Positions 43,121 through 52,569 are shown, counted from the first letter of the stretch. The stretch is DNA of 64,000 nucleotides from JABDIP01 sp965212545 (GCA_965212545.1 CBDBVB010000005.1:62001-126000), one strand, 5' to 3'. Notes: a model not told the origin generated them from the letters alone. Program-made: numbers and translations.

Positions 43121-44538
43121 GCCGTCACCTTTGCGGCGCGGGCATGGTCGCGGACGAAATCCTGGACCGCGGCGAGGCTGTTCGGCAGTTCGGCAACGCG
43201 CTCGGGCCGGTCGTACAGATCGGCCAAGCGCGGCGGCAGGTCGGGGCGCACGCCGGCGGCCTGCTCGACGGCGTCGGGGAACTTCGCCGGATGCGCACAG
43301 CCCAGGGCAACCACGGCCACATCCGGATCCAGCGCGCACTCCCGTGCCGCCGATATGCCGATCGCCGTATGCGGATCGATCAGCATGCCGGTCTCGCGAT
43401 AGGTCCCGGCGATGGTGGCGCGAATGCCGTCATCGTCGCATCGCCCGGCATCGAACAGGGAACGCGTCCGCGCCAGTTGGTCCTCCTCGACCGTGAAATG
43501 ACCGTCGCGGCGGAACGCCGTCAGGATATCGGACACAGCGGCGCCGTCGCGATCGAACAGATCGAACAGCAGGCGTTCGAAATTGCTGGAGACCTGAATG
43601 TCCATGGACGGGCTCAGGGTCGGCACCACCTTTTCCATCCGCATCTCGCCACCGCTGAAGAAGCGGTACAGGATGTCGTTGCGGTTCGAGCCGATGATCA
43701 GCCGCTCGATCGGCACCCCCATAGCGCGGGCCGCATAGGCGGCATAGACATTGCCGAAATTGCCGGTCGGAACACTGAAGGCGATGCGCCGGTCCGGCGT
43801 ACCCAGCGCCGCGGCCGCCGCCACGTAGTAGGCGATCTGGGCGACGATGCGGGCCCAGTTGATCGAATTCACCGCCGACAGGCTGAGCTGGTCGCGAAAG
43901 CCGCTGTCGTTGAACATGGCCTTCACCAGATCCTGGCAGTCGTCGAACGACCCATCGATGGCGATGTTGTGCACATTGTCCGACAGGACCGTCGTCATCT
44001 GCCGGCGCTGAACCTCGGACACCCGCCCCTTGGGATGCAGCACGAAGATGTCGAGCGATTTGCGGTCGCGGCACGCCTCGATCGCCGCCGAACCGGTATC
44101 GCCGGAGGTGGCCGCGACGATGGTGGCTCGCTGGCCGCGCTGGTCGAGCACATGATCGAACAGCCGGCCGAGTAGCTGCATCGCGTAGTCCTTGAACGCC
44201 AGTGTGGGACCGTGGAACAGCTCCATCAGCCAGAGCCGCTGATCGATCTGGACCAATGGCGCCCGCGCCGGATGGCCGAACCCGGAATAGGCCTCGGCAA
44301 CAAGCCGCTCCAGCACGTCGGCTGTGACGCTGCCGCCCTCGATGAACGGGGATGCGACCTCTGCCGCCACCGTCTCATAGCTCTGGCCGCGGAGCGATTT
44401 CACCGTGCCACCATCCAGCCGTGGCCAGGATTGCGGCACGTAGAGCCCGCCATCACGGGCAAGCCCGGTCAGCAGGACGTCGTCAAACTCCAGGTCCGGG
44501 GCGGTGCCCCGCGTGCTGACGTAGCGCAAATCAGTCAC
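43117..44538 (-). CDS. thrC: Threonine synthase
   Basis: 473 residues, the long bacterial form. It converts O-phosphohomoserine to threonine using PLP, whose Schiff-base lysine is Lys116 in 'PTLAFKDYAM'. The N-terminal 'MTDLRYVSTRG' and 'GLARDGGLYVPQSWP' are family openers; 'ATSGDTGSAAIEACR' holds the PLP phosphate loop and 'VPTGNFGNVYAAYAAR' the later glycine-rich segment. It completes the route begun by thrB, 17 kb away. It lies divergent to a dipeptidase, 109 bp upstream, and overlaps the M16 gene downstream. Confidence 0.97.
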   Translation of the reverse strand: MTDLRYVSTRGTAPDLEFDDVLLTGLARDGGLYVPQSWPRLDGGTVKSLRGQSYETVAAEVASPFIEGGSVTADVLERLVAEAYSGFGHPARAPLVQIDQRLWLMELFHGPTLAFKDYAMQLLGRLFDHVLDQRGQRATIVAATSGDTGSAAIEACRDRKSLDIFVLHPKGRVSEVQRRQMTTVLSDNVHNIAIDGSFDDCQDLVKAMFNDSGFRDQLSLSAVNSINWARIVAQIAYYVAAAAALGTPDRRIAFSVPTGNFGNVYAAYAARAMGVPIERLIIGSNRNDILYRFFSGGEMRMEKVVPTLSPSMDIQVSSNFERLLFDLFDRDGAAVSDILTAFRRDGHFTVEEDQLARTRSLFDAGRCDDDGIRATIAGTYRETGMLIDPHTAIGISAARECALDPDVAVVALGCAHPAKFPDAVEQAAGVRPDLPPRLADLYDRPERVAELPNSLAAVQDFVRDHARAAKVTA

Positions 44539-44647
44539 TTTCTCTGCTGCGGCGGCGTAAACTACCGACTCAGTCGAAGCGCTTGCAAGAGTGCCGGACC
44601 TTAGTTTCGCAATCGCCTGCGGCAGATGGGCGGATTAGGATGGTGAC

Positions 44648-45655
44648 ATGGCACGAAACAAATCCGATCGACCCGACGTCCTGTCGGCGCTGCACCGAGA
44701 CGCGCTGGTCTGGGATGCCCATAGCTGCCTGCCGCTGAGACCGGACACGGATCTCGGCCAGTTGGCACGGCACAAGGACGCGGGCGTGGATTTCGTCTCG
44801 ATCAATGTCGGTATGGACATGAACCCGGTGGCCGACGTGATCGGCGTGCTGGCCGCCTTTCGCGCCGGCATCCAGGAGCGGTCCGAAGATTTCGCCCTGG
44901 CCGGCAGCGTCGCCGATATCCGGCGCGCCAAGCAGGACGGCAGGATGGCGATCGCTTTCGACCTGGAGGGATCGCTGCCGCTGCAGGGCGAGATCGCCAT
45001 GGTGCAGTTCTATTACGATCTCGGCGTGCGACAGATCCATATCGCCTACAACCGCAACAATTCGGTCGGCGGAGGCTGCCACGACACGGATATCGGGCTG
45101 ACCGATTTCGGCCATGAGGTCGTTGCGGAGATCAACCGTGTCGGCATGCTGATGGATTGCTCCCATACCGGCCACAAGACCAGCCTGGACATCATGGCGG
45201 CGTCGACCAGGCCGGTGGTGTTCTCCCACGCCAACCCGAAGGCGCTGGTGGATCACGGTCGCAACATCAGCGACCAGCAGATCGACGCCTGCGCCGCCAC
45301 CGGCGGGGTGATCGGTGTGAACGGCGTCAGCCTGTTCCTCGGCGATCCGGCGGCATCGACCGAGTCCATCCTTCGGCACATCGACTACCTTGTACGGCGA
45401 GTTGGCGCGGCTCATGTCGGTCTGGGCATCGATTACAGCTACGATGCAGTGACCGACGATGTGCCGCCGGACAGCCATCCCGCCTATTGGTGGCCCGAGG
45501 ATGCCGGCTACGATTTCGACGGCGCACGCTTCGCCAGACCGGAACAATTCCCCGAGATCATCGACGGGCTATTCGAGATGGATTATTCCGAGACGGACAT
45601 CCTCGGAATCCTGGGCGAGAACTTCGCTCGTGTCGCCGAAGCGACGTGGCGGTAA
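44648..45655 (+). CDS. Membrane dipeptidase (M19, renal-dipeptidase family)
   Basis: 335 residues. The binuclear zinc ligands expected for M19 are present in altered form: 'VWDAHSCLPLRP' in place of the usual DGHxD, the bridging Glu in 'AFDLEGSLPLQG', and His in 'MDCSHTGHKTSLDIM' and 'VFSHANPKAL'. 'GLGIDYSYDA' with 'EDAGYDF' closes the fold. These enzymes hydrolyse dipeptides and some beta-lactams. The first ligand motif reads AHSC instead of GHND, so activity on standard dipeptides may be altered. It has no signal peptide and converges on the M32 gene. Confidence 0.88.
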   Translation: MARNKSDRPDVLSALHRDALVWDAHSCLPLRPDTDLGQLARHKDAGVDFVSINVGMDMNPVADVIGVLAAFRAGIQERSEDFALAGSVADIRRAKQDGRMAIAFDLEGSLPLQGEIAMVQFYYDLGVRQIHIAYNRNNSVGGGCHDTDIGLTDFGHEVVAEINRVGMLMDCSHTGHKTSLDIMAASTRPVVFSHANPKALVDHGRNISDQQIDACAATGGVIGVNGVSLFLGDPAASTESILRHIDYLVRRVGAAHVGLGIDYSYDAVTDDVPPDSHPAYWWPEDAGYDFDGARFARPEQFPEIIDGLFEMDYSETDILGILGENFARVAEATWR

Positions 45656-45673
45656 ACCCACCCGCAAACCCCG

Positions 45674-47164
45674 TCAATCGGTCAGATACCGCCGCTGGAC
45701 GTGGCGCTTGAAGGCGTCTGCGTCGAGCGGACGGCCGGTTGCCTCGGTCATCAGCGCATCGGCCGGCAGGCGAGAGCCGTGGCTATGGATCTTGGCGCGC
45801 AGCCAACCGACCAGCGGCACAAAATCGCCGCGGGCGATGCCCGGCAGGACGTCCGGCTCAGCCTTGCATGCCGCCTCGAACAATTGCGCCGCCGCCATCG
45901 CACCCAAGGTGTAAGTCGGGAAATAGCCCCACGCGCCGCCCGGCCAGTGAATGTCCTGCAGGCAGCCGAGAGCATCGCTCGGCGGCACCACGCCCAGCAG
46001 TTCGGCCATGCCGTCGTTCCAGGCGCCCGGCAGATCGGCCAGCGCCAGATCGCCGCCGATCATCGCCTTTTCAAGCCGATAGCGCAGGATGACATGGGCT
46101 GGATAGGTGACCTCGTCGGCGTCGACGCGGATGAAGCCTCGATCCACATTGGTGTAGAGCCGGTGCAGATTTTCGGTACTCCAGGCCGGACCCTCGGCGC
46201 CAAAAGCTTCGCGCAGCAGCGGTGCCACGTATTCCAGGAACTCGCGGCTGCGGCAGGCCTGCATCTCGATGATCAGCGATTGGCTCTCATGCATACTCAT
46301 GCCAAGCGCCGAGCCCACTGGCTGGTGCAGCCAATCCGCCGGCCGTCCCTGCTCGTACAGCGCATGCCCGGTTTCATGCAGAACGCCCATCAGCGCCTTG
46401 ACGAAATCATCCTCGTCATAGCGGGTGGTGATGCGGACATCATTGGTGCCGCCACCGCAGAATGGATGCAGGCTGACATCGAGCCGGCCGCGCTCGAAAT
46501 CGAAGCCGACCGCCGTCATCAGCTTCGCCCCGATATCGCGCTGCGCCGCAACCGGGAACGGCCCCTGCGGTGGCTCCATCGGCGGCCGGCGCGCCTGATG
46601 CTCGAGAACCGCCTCGACGGTGCCGGGCAGATAGTCGGCCAGATCAGCGAACATCGCATCGATCGCGGCCGAACTGCCCCCCGGCTCCCATTGATCCAGC
46701 AGAGCGTCGTAAAGCGGAACGCTCAGCGACTCGGACTTGCAGGCGGCGATCTGCCGCTGCAGGTCGAGCAATACCGAAAGGCTGGGCAGCAGGGCGGCGA
46801 AGTCGCTGTCGCGGCGGGCCGACCGCCAGGCCATCTCGCATTTCGAGATTGCCCTGGCGTTGGCCTCGACCAGATCGGCCGGTACCGCCGTGGCGTGCCG
46901 CCAGCGCCGCCGCATCTCGCTCAGATTGGCCAAGCGCCATTCGTCCAGACCGTCCGTTCCCTCGGCCGAGTCGAGCCAGTCGGATACCGCCGGATCGGTC
47001 ATCAACTCATGGCTCAGTACTTCCAGCGTCGCCGTGATCTCCGCCCGGCTGTCCGCCGCGCCGTCTGGCATCATGGTCTCCCGGTCCCAGCCCAGAAGGC
47101 CATTGGCGTTGTCCAGATTGCCGATGCGGCTGAAGCGCTGCTCGAGTTGCTGATAGGTCTTCAT
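45674..47164 (-). CDS. M32 family carboxypeptidase
   Basis: 496 residues, the standard M32 (thermostable carboxypeptidase 1) length. The zinc motif is HETGH ('GVLHETGHALYEQGRP', about residues 262-277) with the downstream Glu in 'MSMHESQSLIIEMQ'. 'DVRITTRYDEDDF' and 'RVDADEVTYPAHVILRYRLEKAM' are M32 signatures. It removes C-terminal residues in the cytoplasm. The ATG at 47164 matches the family opener 'MKTYQQLEQRF' and overlaps the SURF1 stop region (TCATG); the longer frame lies inside SURF1 and is not used. Confidence 0.95.
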   Translation of the reverse strand: MKTYQQLEQRFSRIGNLDNANGLLGWDRETMMPDGAADSRAEITATLEVLSHELMTDPAVSDWLDSAEGTDGLDEWRLANLSEMRRRWRHATAVPADLVEANARAISKCEMAWRSARRDSDFAALLPSLSVLLDLQRQIAACKSESLSVPLYDALLDQWEPGGSSAAIDAMFADLADYLPGTVEAVLEHQARRPPMEPPQGPFPVAAQRDIGAKLMTAVGFDFERGRLDVSLHPFCGGGTNDVRITTRYDEDDFVKALMGVLHETGHALYEQGRPADWLHQPVGSALGMSMHESQSLIIEMQACRSREFLEYVAPLLREAFGAEGPAWSTENLHRLYTNVDRGFIRVDADEVTYPAHVILRYRLEKAMIGGDLALADLPGAWNDGMAELLGVVPPSDALGCLQDIHWPGGAWGYFPTYTLGAMAAAQLFEAACKAEPDVLPGIARGDFVPLVGWLRAKIHSHGSRLPADALMTEATGRPLDADAFKRHVQRRYLTD

Positions 47165-47928
47165 GTCGGTTCGGGTCCGCAGGGTGAGTGTGGGGGTGGG
47201 CGGGCGGATTGGCCTCGGTCCTTCGGCCGGCGATGATACAGCACATAGATCACCATCAGGATCACGGCAAACGCGAACCACGTGATCGCGTATTGTAGAT
47301 GGTTGTCCGGGATGTCGAGCCGGGTCTGGCCGCCGATCGGTAGGGCGCCGCCAGCCGGATCGAAATCCGCTTCCAGGACGACCGTCGGCGCGGGCGTGGC
47401 CCCGGCCGCCATCGCCATCGCCGGCAGATCGATCCAGAACCACAGATTGGCGTCCGGCTCGTTGTCCGGCACCATCCAGCCACGCTCCGCCGGCCGGCGC
47501 AGGATGCCCGATACCGTCACGGTTCCCACCGGCAGGCCATCGGCACGGCTCGCGCGATCGCGCCGGGAGGCCGGGACCCAGCCGCGATTGACCAGAATGA
47601 CATGGTCGTTGGCAGTTGCGCCGGTGCGTCGCAAGGGCGTCACCACGTGCAGCCCGGCCTGGCCACGATGGCTGCGGCTGGCGAGATACAGTTCCCGATC
47701 GTGCAGAAAGACCCCGGTGACCAGGGCACGGCGATAGTTCCATGCATCCGGGTCGGCAATGTCGGCGGGCAACCGAACCGGTTCGGCCGCCAAGCCGGCC
47801 TCGATCCGCCCCAGCAGGGCAGACTTCTCGTCATGCCGGTGGAGTTGCCAGACGCCGAGGGCGATCAGGACGGCCAGGACCGGAACGGCGAACACCGTCG
47901 GCCACAGCGAGAGGCGAATCCGACCCAT
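47161..47928 (-). CDS. SURF1 family cytochrome oxidase assembly protein
   Basis: 255 residues with an N-terminal transmembrane helix ('LWPTVFAVPVLAVLIALGVWQL', about 8-29), a periplasmic beta domain and a C-terminal helix ('YAITWFAFAVILMVIYVLY', about 213-231), the classical SURF1 topology. 'GVWQLHRHDEK' and 'VNRGWVPASRR' are the conserved landmarks. It helps insert heme a into subunit I. It lies 4 bp after the DUF983 gene and its end overlaps the M32 start, so it closes the oxidase operon. Confidence 0.93.
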   Translation of the reverse strand: MGRIRLSLWPTVFAVPVLAVLIALGVWQLHRHDEKSALLGRIEAGLAAEPVRLPADIADPDAWNYRRALVTGVFLHDRELYLASRSHRGQAGLHVVTPLRRTGATANDHVILVNRGWVPASRRDRASRADGLPVGTVTVSGILRRPAERGWMVPDNEPDANLWFWIDLPAMAMAAGATPAPTVVLEADFDPAGGALPIGGQTRLDIPDNHLQYAITWFAFAVILMVIYVLYHRRPKDRGQSARPPPHSPCGPEPT

Positions 47929-47932
47929 GCGG

Positions 47933-48307
47933 TCAGCCGGTCTTGTCGCCGGTCTCGAAATCCTCGGGCCGGTGGCGGTACTGCAATCCCAGCACCAGCG
48001 CCTTGGCCGGCGGCAGCATCGCCAGGGTCATGCCGACGATAAGGCCGCAGGCGATCGCCATGAACGCCCAGCCAGCCAGATCCAACACCGCCGTAATCCA
48101 GAACGCCAGGGGAAGCGATATGCCGCCGATGATGAACAGGAGGAATACCGCCGGTCCGTCCGCGCTATCATTGGAAGCGAGCGCAAGCCCGCAATCGGCG
48201 CAATGCTCAACGACCCTCAGATAGCCCGAATAGACGCCGCCGCGGCCGCATCGCGGACAGCGGCACCTAAGGGCCGTTGTGATCAGCGGCGCCGGCCCGA
48301 TCTCCAT
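47933..48307 (-). CDS. DUF983 membrane protein
   Basis: 124 residues. An N-terminal zinc-ribbon-like segment ('CRCPRCGRGGVYSGYLRVVEHCADCGL', four cysteines in two CxxC pairs, about 14-40) precedes two transmembrane helices ('AVFLLFIIGGISLPLAFWI' and 'GWAFMAIACGLIVGMTLAML'). DUF983 is regularly found between coxC and SURF1 in Alphaproteobacteria, suggesting an oxidase-assembly role that is not established. The ATG at 48307 is 20 bp after the ctaE stop; the longer open frame overlaps ctaE and is not used. Confidence 0.9.
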   Translation of the reverse strand: MEIGPAPLITTALRCRCPRCGRGGVYSGYLRVVEHCADCGLALASNDSADGPAVFLLFIIGGISLPLAFWITAVLDLAGWAFMAIACGLIVGMTLAMLPPAKALVLGLQYRHRPEDFETGDKTG

Positions 48308-48327
48308 GCTCACGGTCACGAACGGCG

Positions 48328-49173
48328 CTAATGCGCGCCGCCAAGCGTGCTCACGAAATAGACGAAGAAGAACAGGAACAGCCAGACCACATCGACGAAG
48401 TGCCAGTACCACGCCGCCGCCTCGAAGCCGAAATGGCTGTCCGGCGTGAAATGCCCTTTGACCGTACGGCCCCAACACACCGCCAGGAATACCGTACCGA
48501 TGATGACGTGGAACCCGTGGAAACCGGTCGCCATGAAGAAGGTCGAGGGGTAGATGCCGTCACTGAACCCGAACGTCGCTTGGGCATATTCGAAGGCCTG
48601 GATACCGGTGAAGGCGACGCCCAGCAGCACGGTGATGCCGAGCCATTTGGCGGCCTCCTTGTTATGGCCCTCGATCAACGCATGATGTGCCATGGTCACG
48701 GTGGTGCCCGACAGGAGCAGCACCAAGGTCATCAGCAGCGGCAGCGGAAAAGCGTGGATCGCCTCGATGCCCGGCGGCGGCCAGGTGAAGTCGATGCCGG
48801 CCTTGGGGAACAGCCAGGCATCGAAGAAGGCCCAGAAGAAGGCCACGAAGAACATCACCTCGGACGCGATGAACAGCAGCATGCCATAGCGCAGCCCGAG
48901 TTTTACGACCGGCGTATGGGCCTTCTGGGTGAACGCCTCGGCGATCACGTCGCGCCACCACACCGCCATCACCAGAGCGACGCCCACAGCGCCGGCGATC
49001 AGGTACCACGCCGGCCCGTCATGCATGTAGACCACCGCGCCGATCGCCATCAGGCCGGCGGCCAGCGACCCGACCAGCGGCCAGGGACTGGGATCGACCA
49101 GATGATAAGGGTGCGGCTGCCCGCCTTGGGGCTGGGAGTGCGACGGAGCGTCTTGTGCGGTCGCGTCGGTCAT
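48328..49173 (-). CDS. ctaE: Cytochrome c oxidase subunit III
   Basis: 281 residues, seven transmembrane helices. Conserved subunit III segments are 'YHLVDPSPWPLVGSLAAG' at the start, 'LRYGMLLFIASEVMFFVAFFWAF' (about 108, containing the acidic residue in the membrane), 'LLLSGTTVTMAHHAL', 'FFMATGFHGFHVIIGTVFL' and 'AWYWHFVDVVWLFLFFFVYF' at the end. It completes the aa3-type oxidase with ctaC and ctaD. The ATG at 49173 fits the conserved N-terminus; the longer open frame overlaps ctaG and is not used. Confidence 0.97.
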   Translation of the reverse strand: MTDATAQDAPSHSQPQGGQPHPYHLVDPSPWPLVGSLAAGLMAIGAVVYMHDGPAWYLIAGAVGVALVMAVWWRDVIAEAFTQKAHTPVVKLGLRYGMLLFIASEVMFFVAFFWAFFDAWLFPKAGIDFTWPPPGIEAIHAFPLPLLMTLVLLLSGTTVTMAHHALIEGHNKEAAKWLGITVLLGVAFTGIQAFEYAQATFGFSDGIYPSTFFMATGFHGFHVIIGTVFLAVCWGRTVKGHFTPDSHFGFEAAAWYWHFVDVVWLFLFFFVYFVSTLGGAH

Positions 49174-49204
49174 GATCTGGGCCCTCTCGGCTTCCCGAAT
49201 AGCG

Positions 49205-49847
49205 TCAGCGACCGGCGGCCGCTGCGACGATGGTGGACCGGATGCCGGCATCGGCCGCCCGGTCTTCGGATTCCATGGCATCACCGCCCGGCGCGTTCGA
49301 AGACGGTTCGGATGCCGAGCGGAAGAAGGTGTAGGACAGGGTAATTGTGCGAACCTCGTCGAGATTCGGATCCTCGTCGATCGCCGGATCGACGAAGAAG
49401 TAGACCGGCATGCTGACGATCTCACCGGCCGCCAGCGTCTGTTCGTCGAAACAGAAGCACTGGATCTTGTTGAAGTAGAGCCCTGCCTTGGCGGGCGTCA
49501 CATTGAACACCGCCATGCCGGTCACCGGTTTCGTCGGAGCGGTTCTCCGCGGAATAGAAGGCCATGCCGGATTCGCCGACCTTGAGCGTGACCTCCCGCT
49601 GTTCCGGCACGAAATACCACGGCAGTTCGCGATCGGTGGTGGCGGCGAACCGCACCCGGATCTCCCGATCCAGCACCAGCGCGGGCGCCGCGTCGGACAC
49701 CTGGGTCGTGCCGCCATAACCGGTGACCCGGCAGAACAGATCGTACAGCGGCACCGACGCGAAGCTGAGCGCGATCATGGCGCAGACGACCCCGAACAGC
49801 CCGGTCATCATCAGCCGATTGCGGCGATGCGGCGCGTCCCGGCCCAT
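49205..49847 (-). CDS. ctaG: Cytochrome c oxidase assembly protein CtaG/Cox11, frameshifted
   Basis: Two minus-strand frames join into 213 residues if one base is removed near 49535 ('YSAENRSD' then 'KPVTGMAVFNVTP'). An N-terminal transmembrane helix ('LMMTGLFGVVCAMIALSFASVPLYDLFCRVTGYGG' region) is followed by the periplasmic Cox11 domain with 'VPEQREVTLKVGESG', the Cu-binding 'KIQCFCFDEQTL' and 'MPVYFFVDP'. It delivers copper to the CuB centre of subunit I. The start overlaps the stop of the small membrane protein upstream. ctaG is required for aa3 oxidase, so the indel is more likely an error than a loss. Confidence 0.88.
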
Positions 49848-49975
49848 CAGACCCCCGACATCCGGACGATGGCGACCACATAGAGCAGCACCACGAATCC
49901 GAGCAACGCGCAGAGCGTCGCGACGTTGCGGCCGCGCAAACGGCGCTGATGGGTCTGGCGATCCGATTCCGTCAT
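49847..49975 (-). CDS. Small single-pass membrane protein between ctaB and ctaG (CoxF-like)
   Basis: 42 residues: a basic cytosolic head ('TESDRQTHQRRLRGRNVA') and one transmembrane helix ('LCALLGFVVLLYVVAIV'), ending 'RMSGV'. The ATG is within the ctaB stop region and the TGA overlaps the ctaG ATG, so it is in step with both neighbours. Short one-helix proteins at this exact place, called CoxF or similar, occur in alphaproteobacterial oxidase clusters and are often missed by gene finders. The function is unproven; a role in oxidase assembly is inferred from position. Confidence 0.8.
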   Translation of the reverse strand: MTESDRQTHQRRLRGRNVATLCALLGFVVLLYVVAIVRMSGV

Positions 49976-49976
49976 C

Positions 49977-50900
49977 TCATGCGGTCCCGTCCAGGATCAG
50001 CAGGGCGAACAGCGCGAAGAGGTAGAAGATGGAATAGCCGAACATACGCCGCGCGGCGCGGTCGCCGGTCGCTTCGCCATCCTCGCGAAACACCTGCACG
50101 GCGCAGATCAGGAACAGCATGCCCAGCACCGCCGCGCCGGCGGCATAGCCGATGCCGGCGGTCCCGATCCAGTAGGGCGCTACAGCCAGTGGCAGCATCA
50201 GCACCGTATAGACCAGCATCTGGATCTTGGTGTGCCGCGCGCCGGCCACCGCCGGCAGCATCGGAATTCCGGCGGCTCGGTAATCGTCGTTGCGATACAG
50301 CGCCAGGGACCAGAAATGCGGTGGCGTCCACATGAAGATGATGGCAAACAGCACCACCGCGCCCAGCCCGACATCGCCGGTCACCGCCGCCCAGCCGATC
50401 ATCGGAGGGAAGGCGCCGGCGGCGCCGCCGATGACGATGTTGTGCGGCGTGCGCCGCTTCAGCCAGACGGTATAGACGAACACATAGAAAAGGTTCGCCA
50501 GGAGCAGGATCGCGGCGGCTGTCCAGTTGACTGCCAGCCCCATGGTGATCGTTGCGGCGGCCGTCAGGAAAACGCCAAACGCCAAGGCGTTCTCCGGCGC
50601 CATGCGGCCACGCGGTATCGGTCGTCCACGGGTGCGCTTCATCACCGCATCGATGTCGCGGTCGTACCACATGTTGATCGCCCCGGCGGCGCCGGCGGCC
50701 ACCGCCACGCAGAGGATCGCGGTCAGCGCGAGCACCGGATGCAAGCTGCCCGGCGCGGCGATCAGCCCGGCAAAAGCCGTGAAGACCACGAGCGACATGA
50801 CGCGTGGCTTCAACAACGCCACATAGTCGCGCCACGACGCGGTGGATAGGGCCGATGGCTCATCCGCCAAGGCCCTCGCTTGTACCGACACATCCGTCAT
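49977..50900 (-). CDS. ctaB: Protoheme IX farnesyltransferase (heme O synthase)
   Basis: 307 residues, nine transmembrane helices of the UbiA superfamily. The two Asp-rich motifs are present: 'NMWYDRDIDAVMKRTRGRPIP' (about 96-116) and 'DDYRAAGIPMLP' (about 213-224), with 'GAAGAFPPMIGWAAVTG' between. It attaches farnesyl to heme b, the first step to heme a for this oxidase. It lies 49 bp downstream of ctaD and is coupled to the small membrane protein. Confidence 0.96.
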   Translation of the reverse strand: MTDVSVQARALADEPSALSTASWRDYVALLKPRVMSLVVFTAFAGLIAAPGSLHPVLALTAILCVAVAAGAAGAINMWYDRDIDAVMKRTRGRPIPRGRMAPENALAFGVFLTAAATITMGLAVNWTAAAILLLANLFYVFVYTVWLKRRTPHNIVIGGAAGAFPPMIGWAAVTGDVGLGAVVLFAIIFMWTPPHFWSLALYRNDDYRAAGIPMLPAVAGARHTKIQMLVYTVLMLPLAVAPYWIGTAGIGYAAGAAVLGMLFLICAVQVFREDGEATGDRAARRMFGYSIFYLFALFALLILDGTA

Positions 50901-50949
50901 CGACGTCTTGTCACCCCTCCCCCATGCACGCGGCCGGGCCTATTCGGCC

Positions 50950-52548
50950 TTACTTGATCCGCGGCAACACTTCGAACTGATGGAACGGCGGCGGCGAACT
51001 CAGGCTCCATTCCAGGGTCGTCGCGCCCTCGCCCCAATAGTTGCTCTCCACCCGCCGGCCGGCCATCAGCGTGTACAGCGCAATGCCGACGAACAGCAGC
51101 GCCGATGCGATCGATATGTACGCACCCCATGACGACACCATGTTCCAGCCCGCATAGGCGTCCGGGTAGTCGGGGATGCGCCGCGGCATACCCGCCAATC
51201 CGAGAAAATGCTGCGGAAAGAACAGCAGGTTGACGCCGACGAACGTGGACCAGAAGTGGATCTTGCCCCAGAACTCAGGGTACTGCCGGCCGCTCATCTT
51301 GCCGATCCAGAAGTACCAGCCGGCAAAGATGGCGAACACGGCGCCGAGGCTCAGTACATAGTGGAAATGCGCGACCACGTAATAGGTGTCGTGCAGATAG
51401 GTGTCGGCGCTGCCATTGGCCAGAACGACGCCCGTCACACCACCGACCGTGAACAGGAAGATGAATCCGACGGCCCAGAGCATTGGCGTCTCGAAGGTGA
51501 TCGAGCCGCCCCACATGGTCGCGATCCAACTGAAAATCTTGATGCCCGTCGGCACCGCGATGATCATCGTCGCGATCGTGAAATAGGCCTTGGTGTCGAC
51601 ATTCATGCCCACCGTGAACATGTGGTGGGCCCAGACCACGAAGCCGACCGCGCCGATCGCCACCATGGCATAAGCCATGCCGAGATATCCGAATACCGGC
51701 TTGCGCGAGAAGGTCGCGACGATTTGGCTGATGATGCCAAAGCCCGGCAGGATCATGATGTAGACCTCGGGATGGCCGAAGAACCAGAACAGGTGCTGGA
51801 ACAGGATCGGATCGCCGCCGCCGGCCGCCTCGAAGAAGCTGGTGCCGAAATTGCGGTCGGTCAGCAACATGGTGATGCCGCCGCCCAAGACCGGTATCGC
51901 CAGCAGCAACAGGAAGGCCGTCACCAGCACCGACCACACGAACAGCGGCATCTTGTGCAGCGTCATCCCCGGAGCGCGCATGTTGAAGATAGTGGTGATG
52001 AAGTTCACCGCCCCGAGGACCGACGACGCACCGGCCAGGTGCAAGGCGAAGATCGCCATGTCGACCGAGGGGCCGGAATGCCCGTAATCCGCGGACGACA
52101 ACGGCGGATAGACCGTCCATCCGGTACCCGCGCCATCACCGACAAAGGCCGAGCCGGCCAAAAGGGCCAGGGACGGAACCAACAGCCAGAAGGAGATGTT
52201 GTTCAGCCTGGGAAACGCCATATCCGGCGCGCCGATCATCAAGGGCACGATCCAGTTGCCGAAGCCGCCGATAACTGCCGGCATGACCATGAAGAACACC
52301 ATGATCAGGCCATGGGCCGTGATCCACACATTCCATTGCTGCCCATCGGTGGCGAATTGCAGGCCAGGTGACATCAGCTCCAGGCGCATCATCAGCGAGA
52401 AAAAGCCGCCGACCAGCCCGGCGATCACCGCGAATATCAGGTACAGAGTCCCGATATCCTTATGGTTGGTCGAGAACAGCCAGCGCTTGACGAAGCCGGG
52501 CTTGTGATCGTGGTGGTCGCCGGCATGCGCCGCGGCATGATCGCTCAT
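50950..52548 (-). CDS. ctaD: Cytochrome c oxidase subunit I
   Basis: 532 residues, twelve transmembrane helices. Heme a ligand His in 'WITAHGLIMVFFMVMPAVIGGFGNW' (about 80); the CuB/Tyr site 'WFFGHPEVYIMILPGFG' (about 255-271, including the cross-linked His-Tyr and the GHPEVY K-path Tyr); CuB His pair 'WAHHMFTVG' (about 305); and 'HDTYYVVAHFHYVLSLGA' for heme a3/heme a (about 390-407). GHPEVYIMILPGFG without the heme-copper B/C variants marks the A-family aa3 type. It is 21 bp downstream of ctaC. Confidence 0.98.
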   Translation of the reverse strand: MSDHAAAHAGDHHDHKPGFVKRWLFSTNHKDIGTLYLIFAVIAGLVGGFFSLMMRLELMSPGLQFATDGQQWNVWITAHGLIMVFFMVMPAVIGGFGNWIVPLMIGAPDMAFPRLNNISFWLLVPSLALLAGSAFVGDGAGTGWTVYPPLSSADYGHSGPSVDMAIFALHLAGASSVLGAVNFITTIFNMRAPGMTLHKMPLFVWSVLVTAFLLLLAIPVLGGGITMLLTDRNFGTSFFEAAGGGDPILFQHLFWFFGHPEVYIMILPGFGIISQIVATFSRKPVFGYLGMAYAMVAIGAVGFVVWAHHMFTVGMNVDTKAYFTIATMIIAVPTGIKIFSWIATMWGGSITFETPMLWAVGFIFLFTVGGVTGVVLANGSADTYLHDTYYVVAHFHYVLSLGAVFAIFAGWYFWIGKMSGRQYPEFWGKIHFWSTFVGVNLLFFPQHFLGLAGMPRRIPDYPDAYAGWNMVSSWGAYISIASALLFVGIALYTLMAGRRVESNYWGEGATTLEWSLSSPPPFHQFEVLPRIK

Positions 52549-52569
52549 ATCAACGTTCCCTGATTTCTC

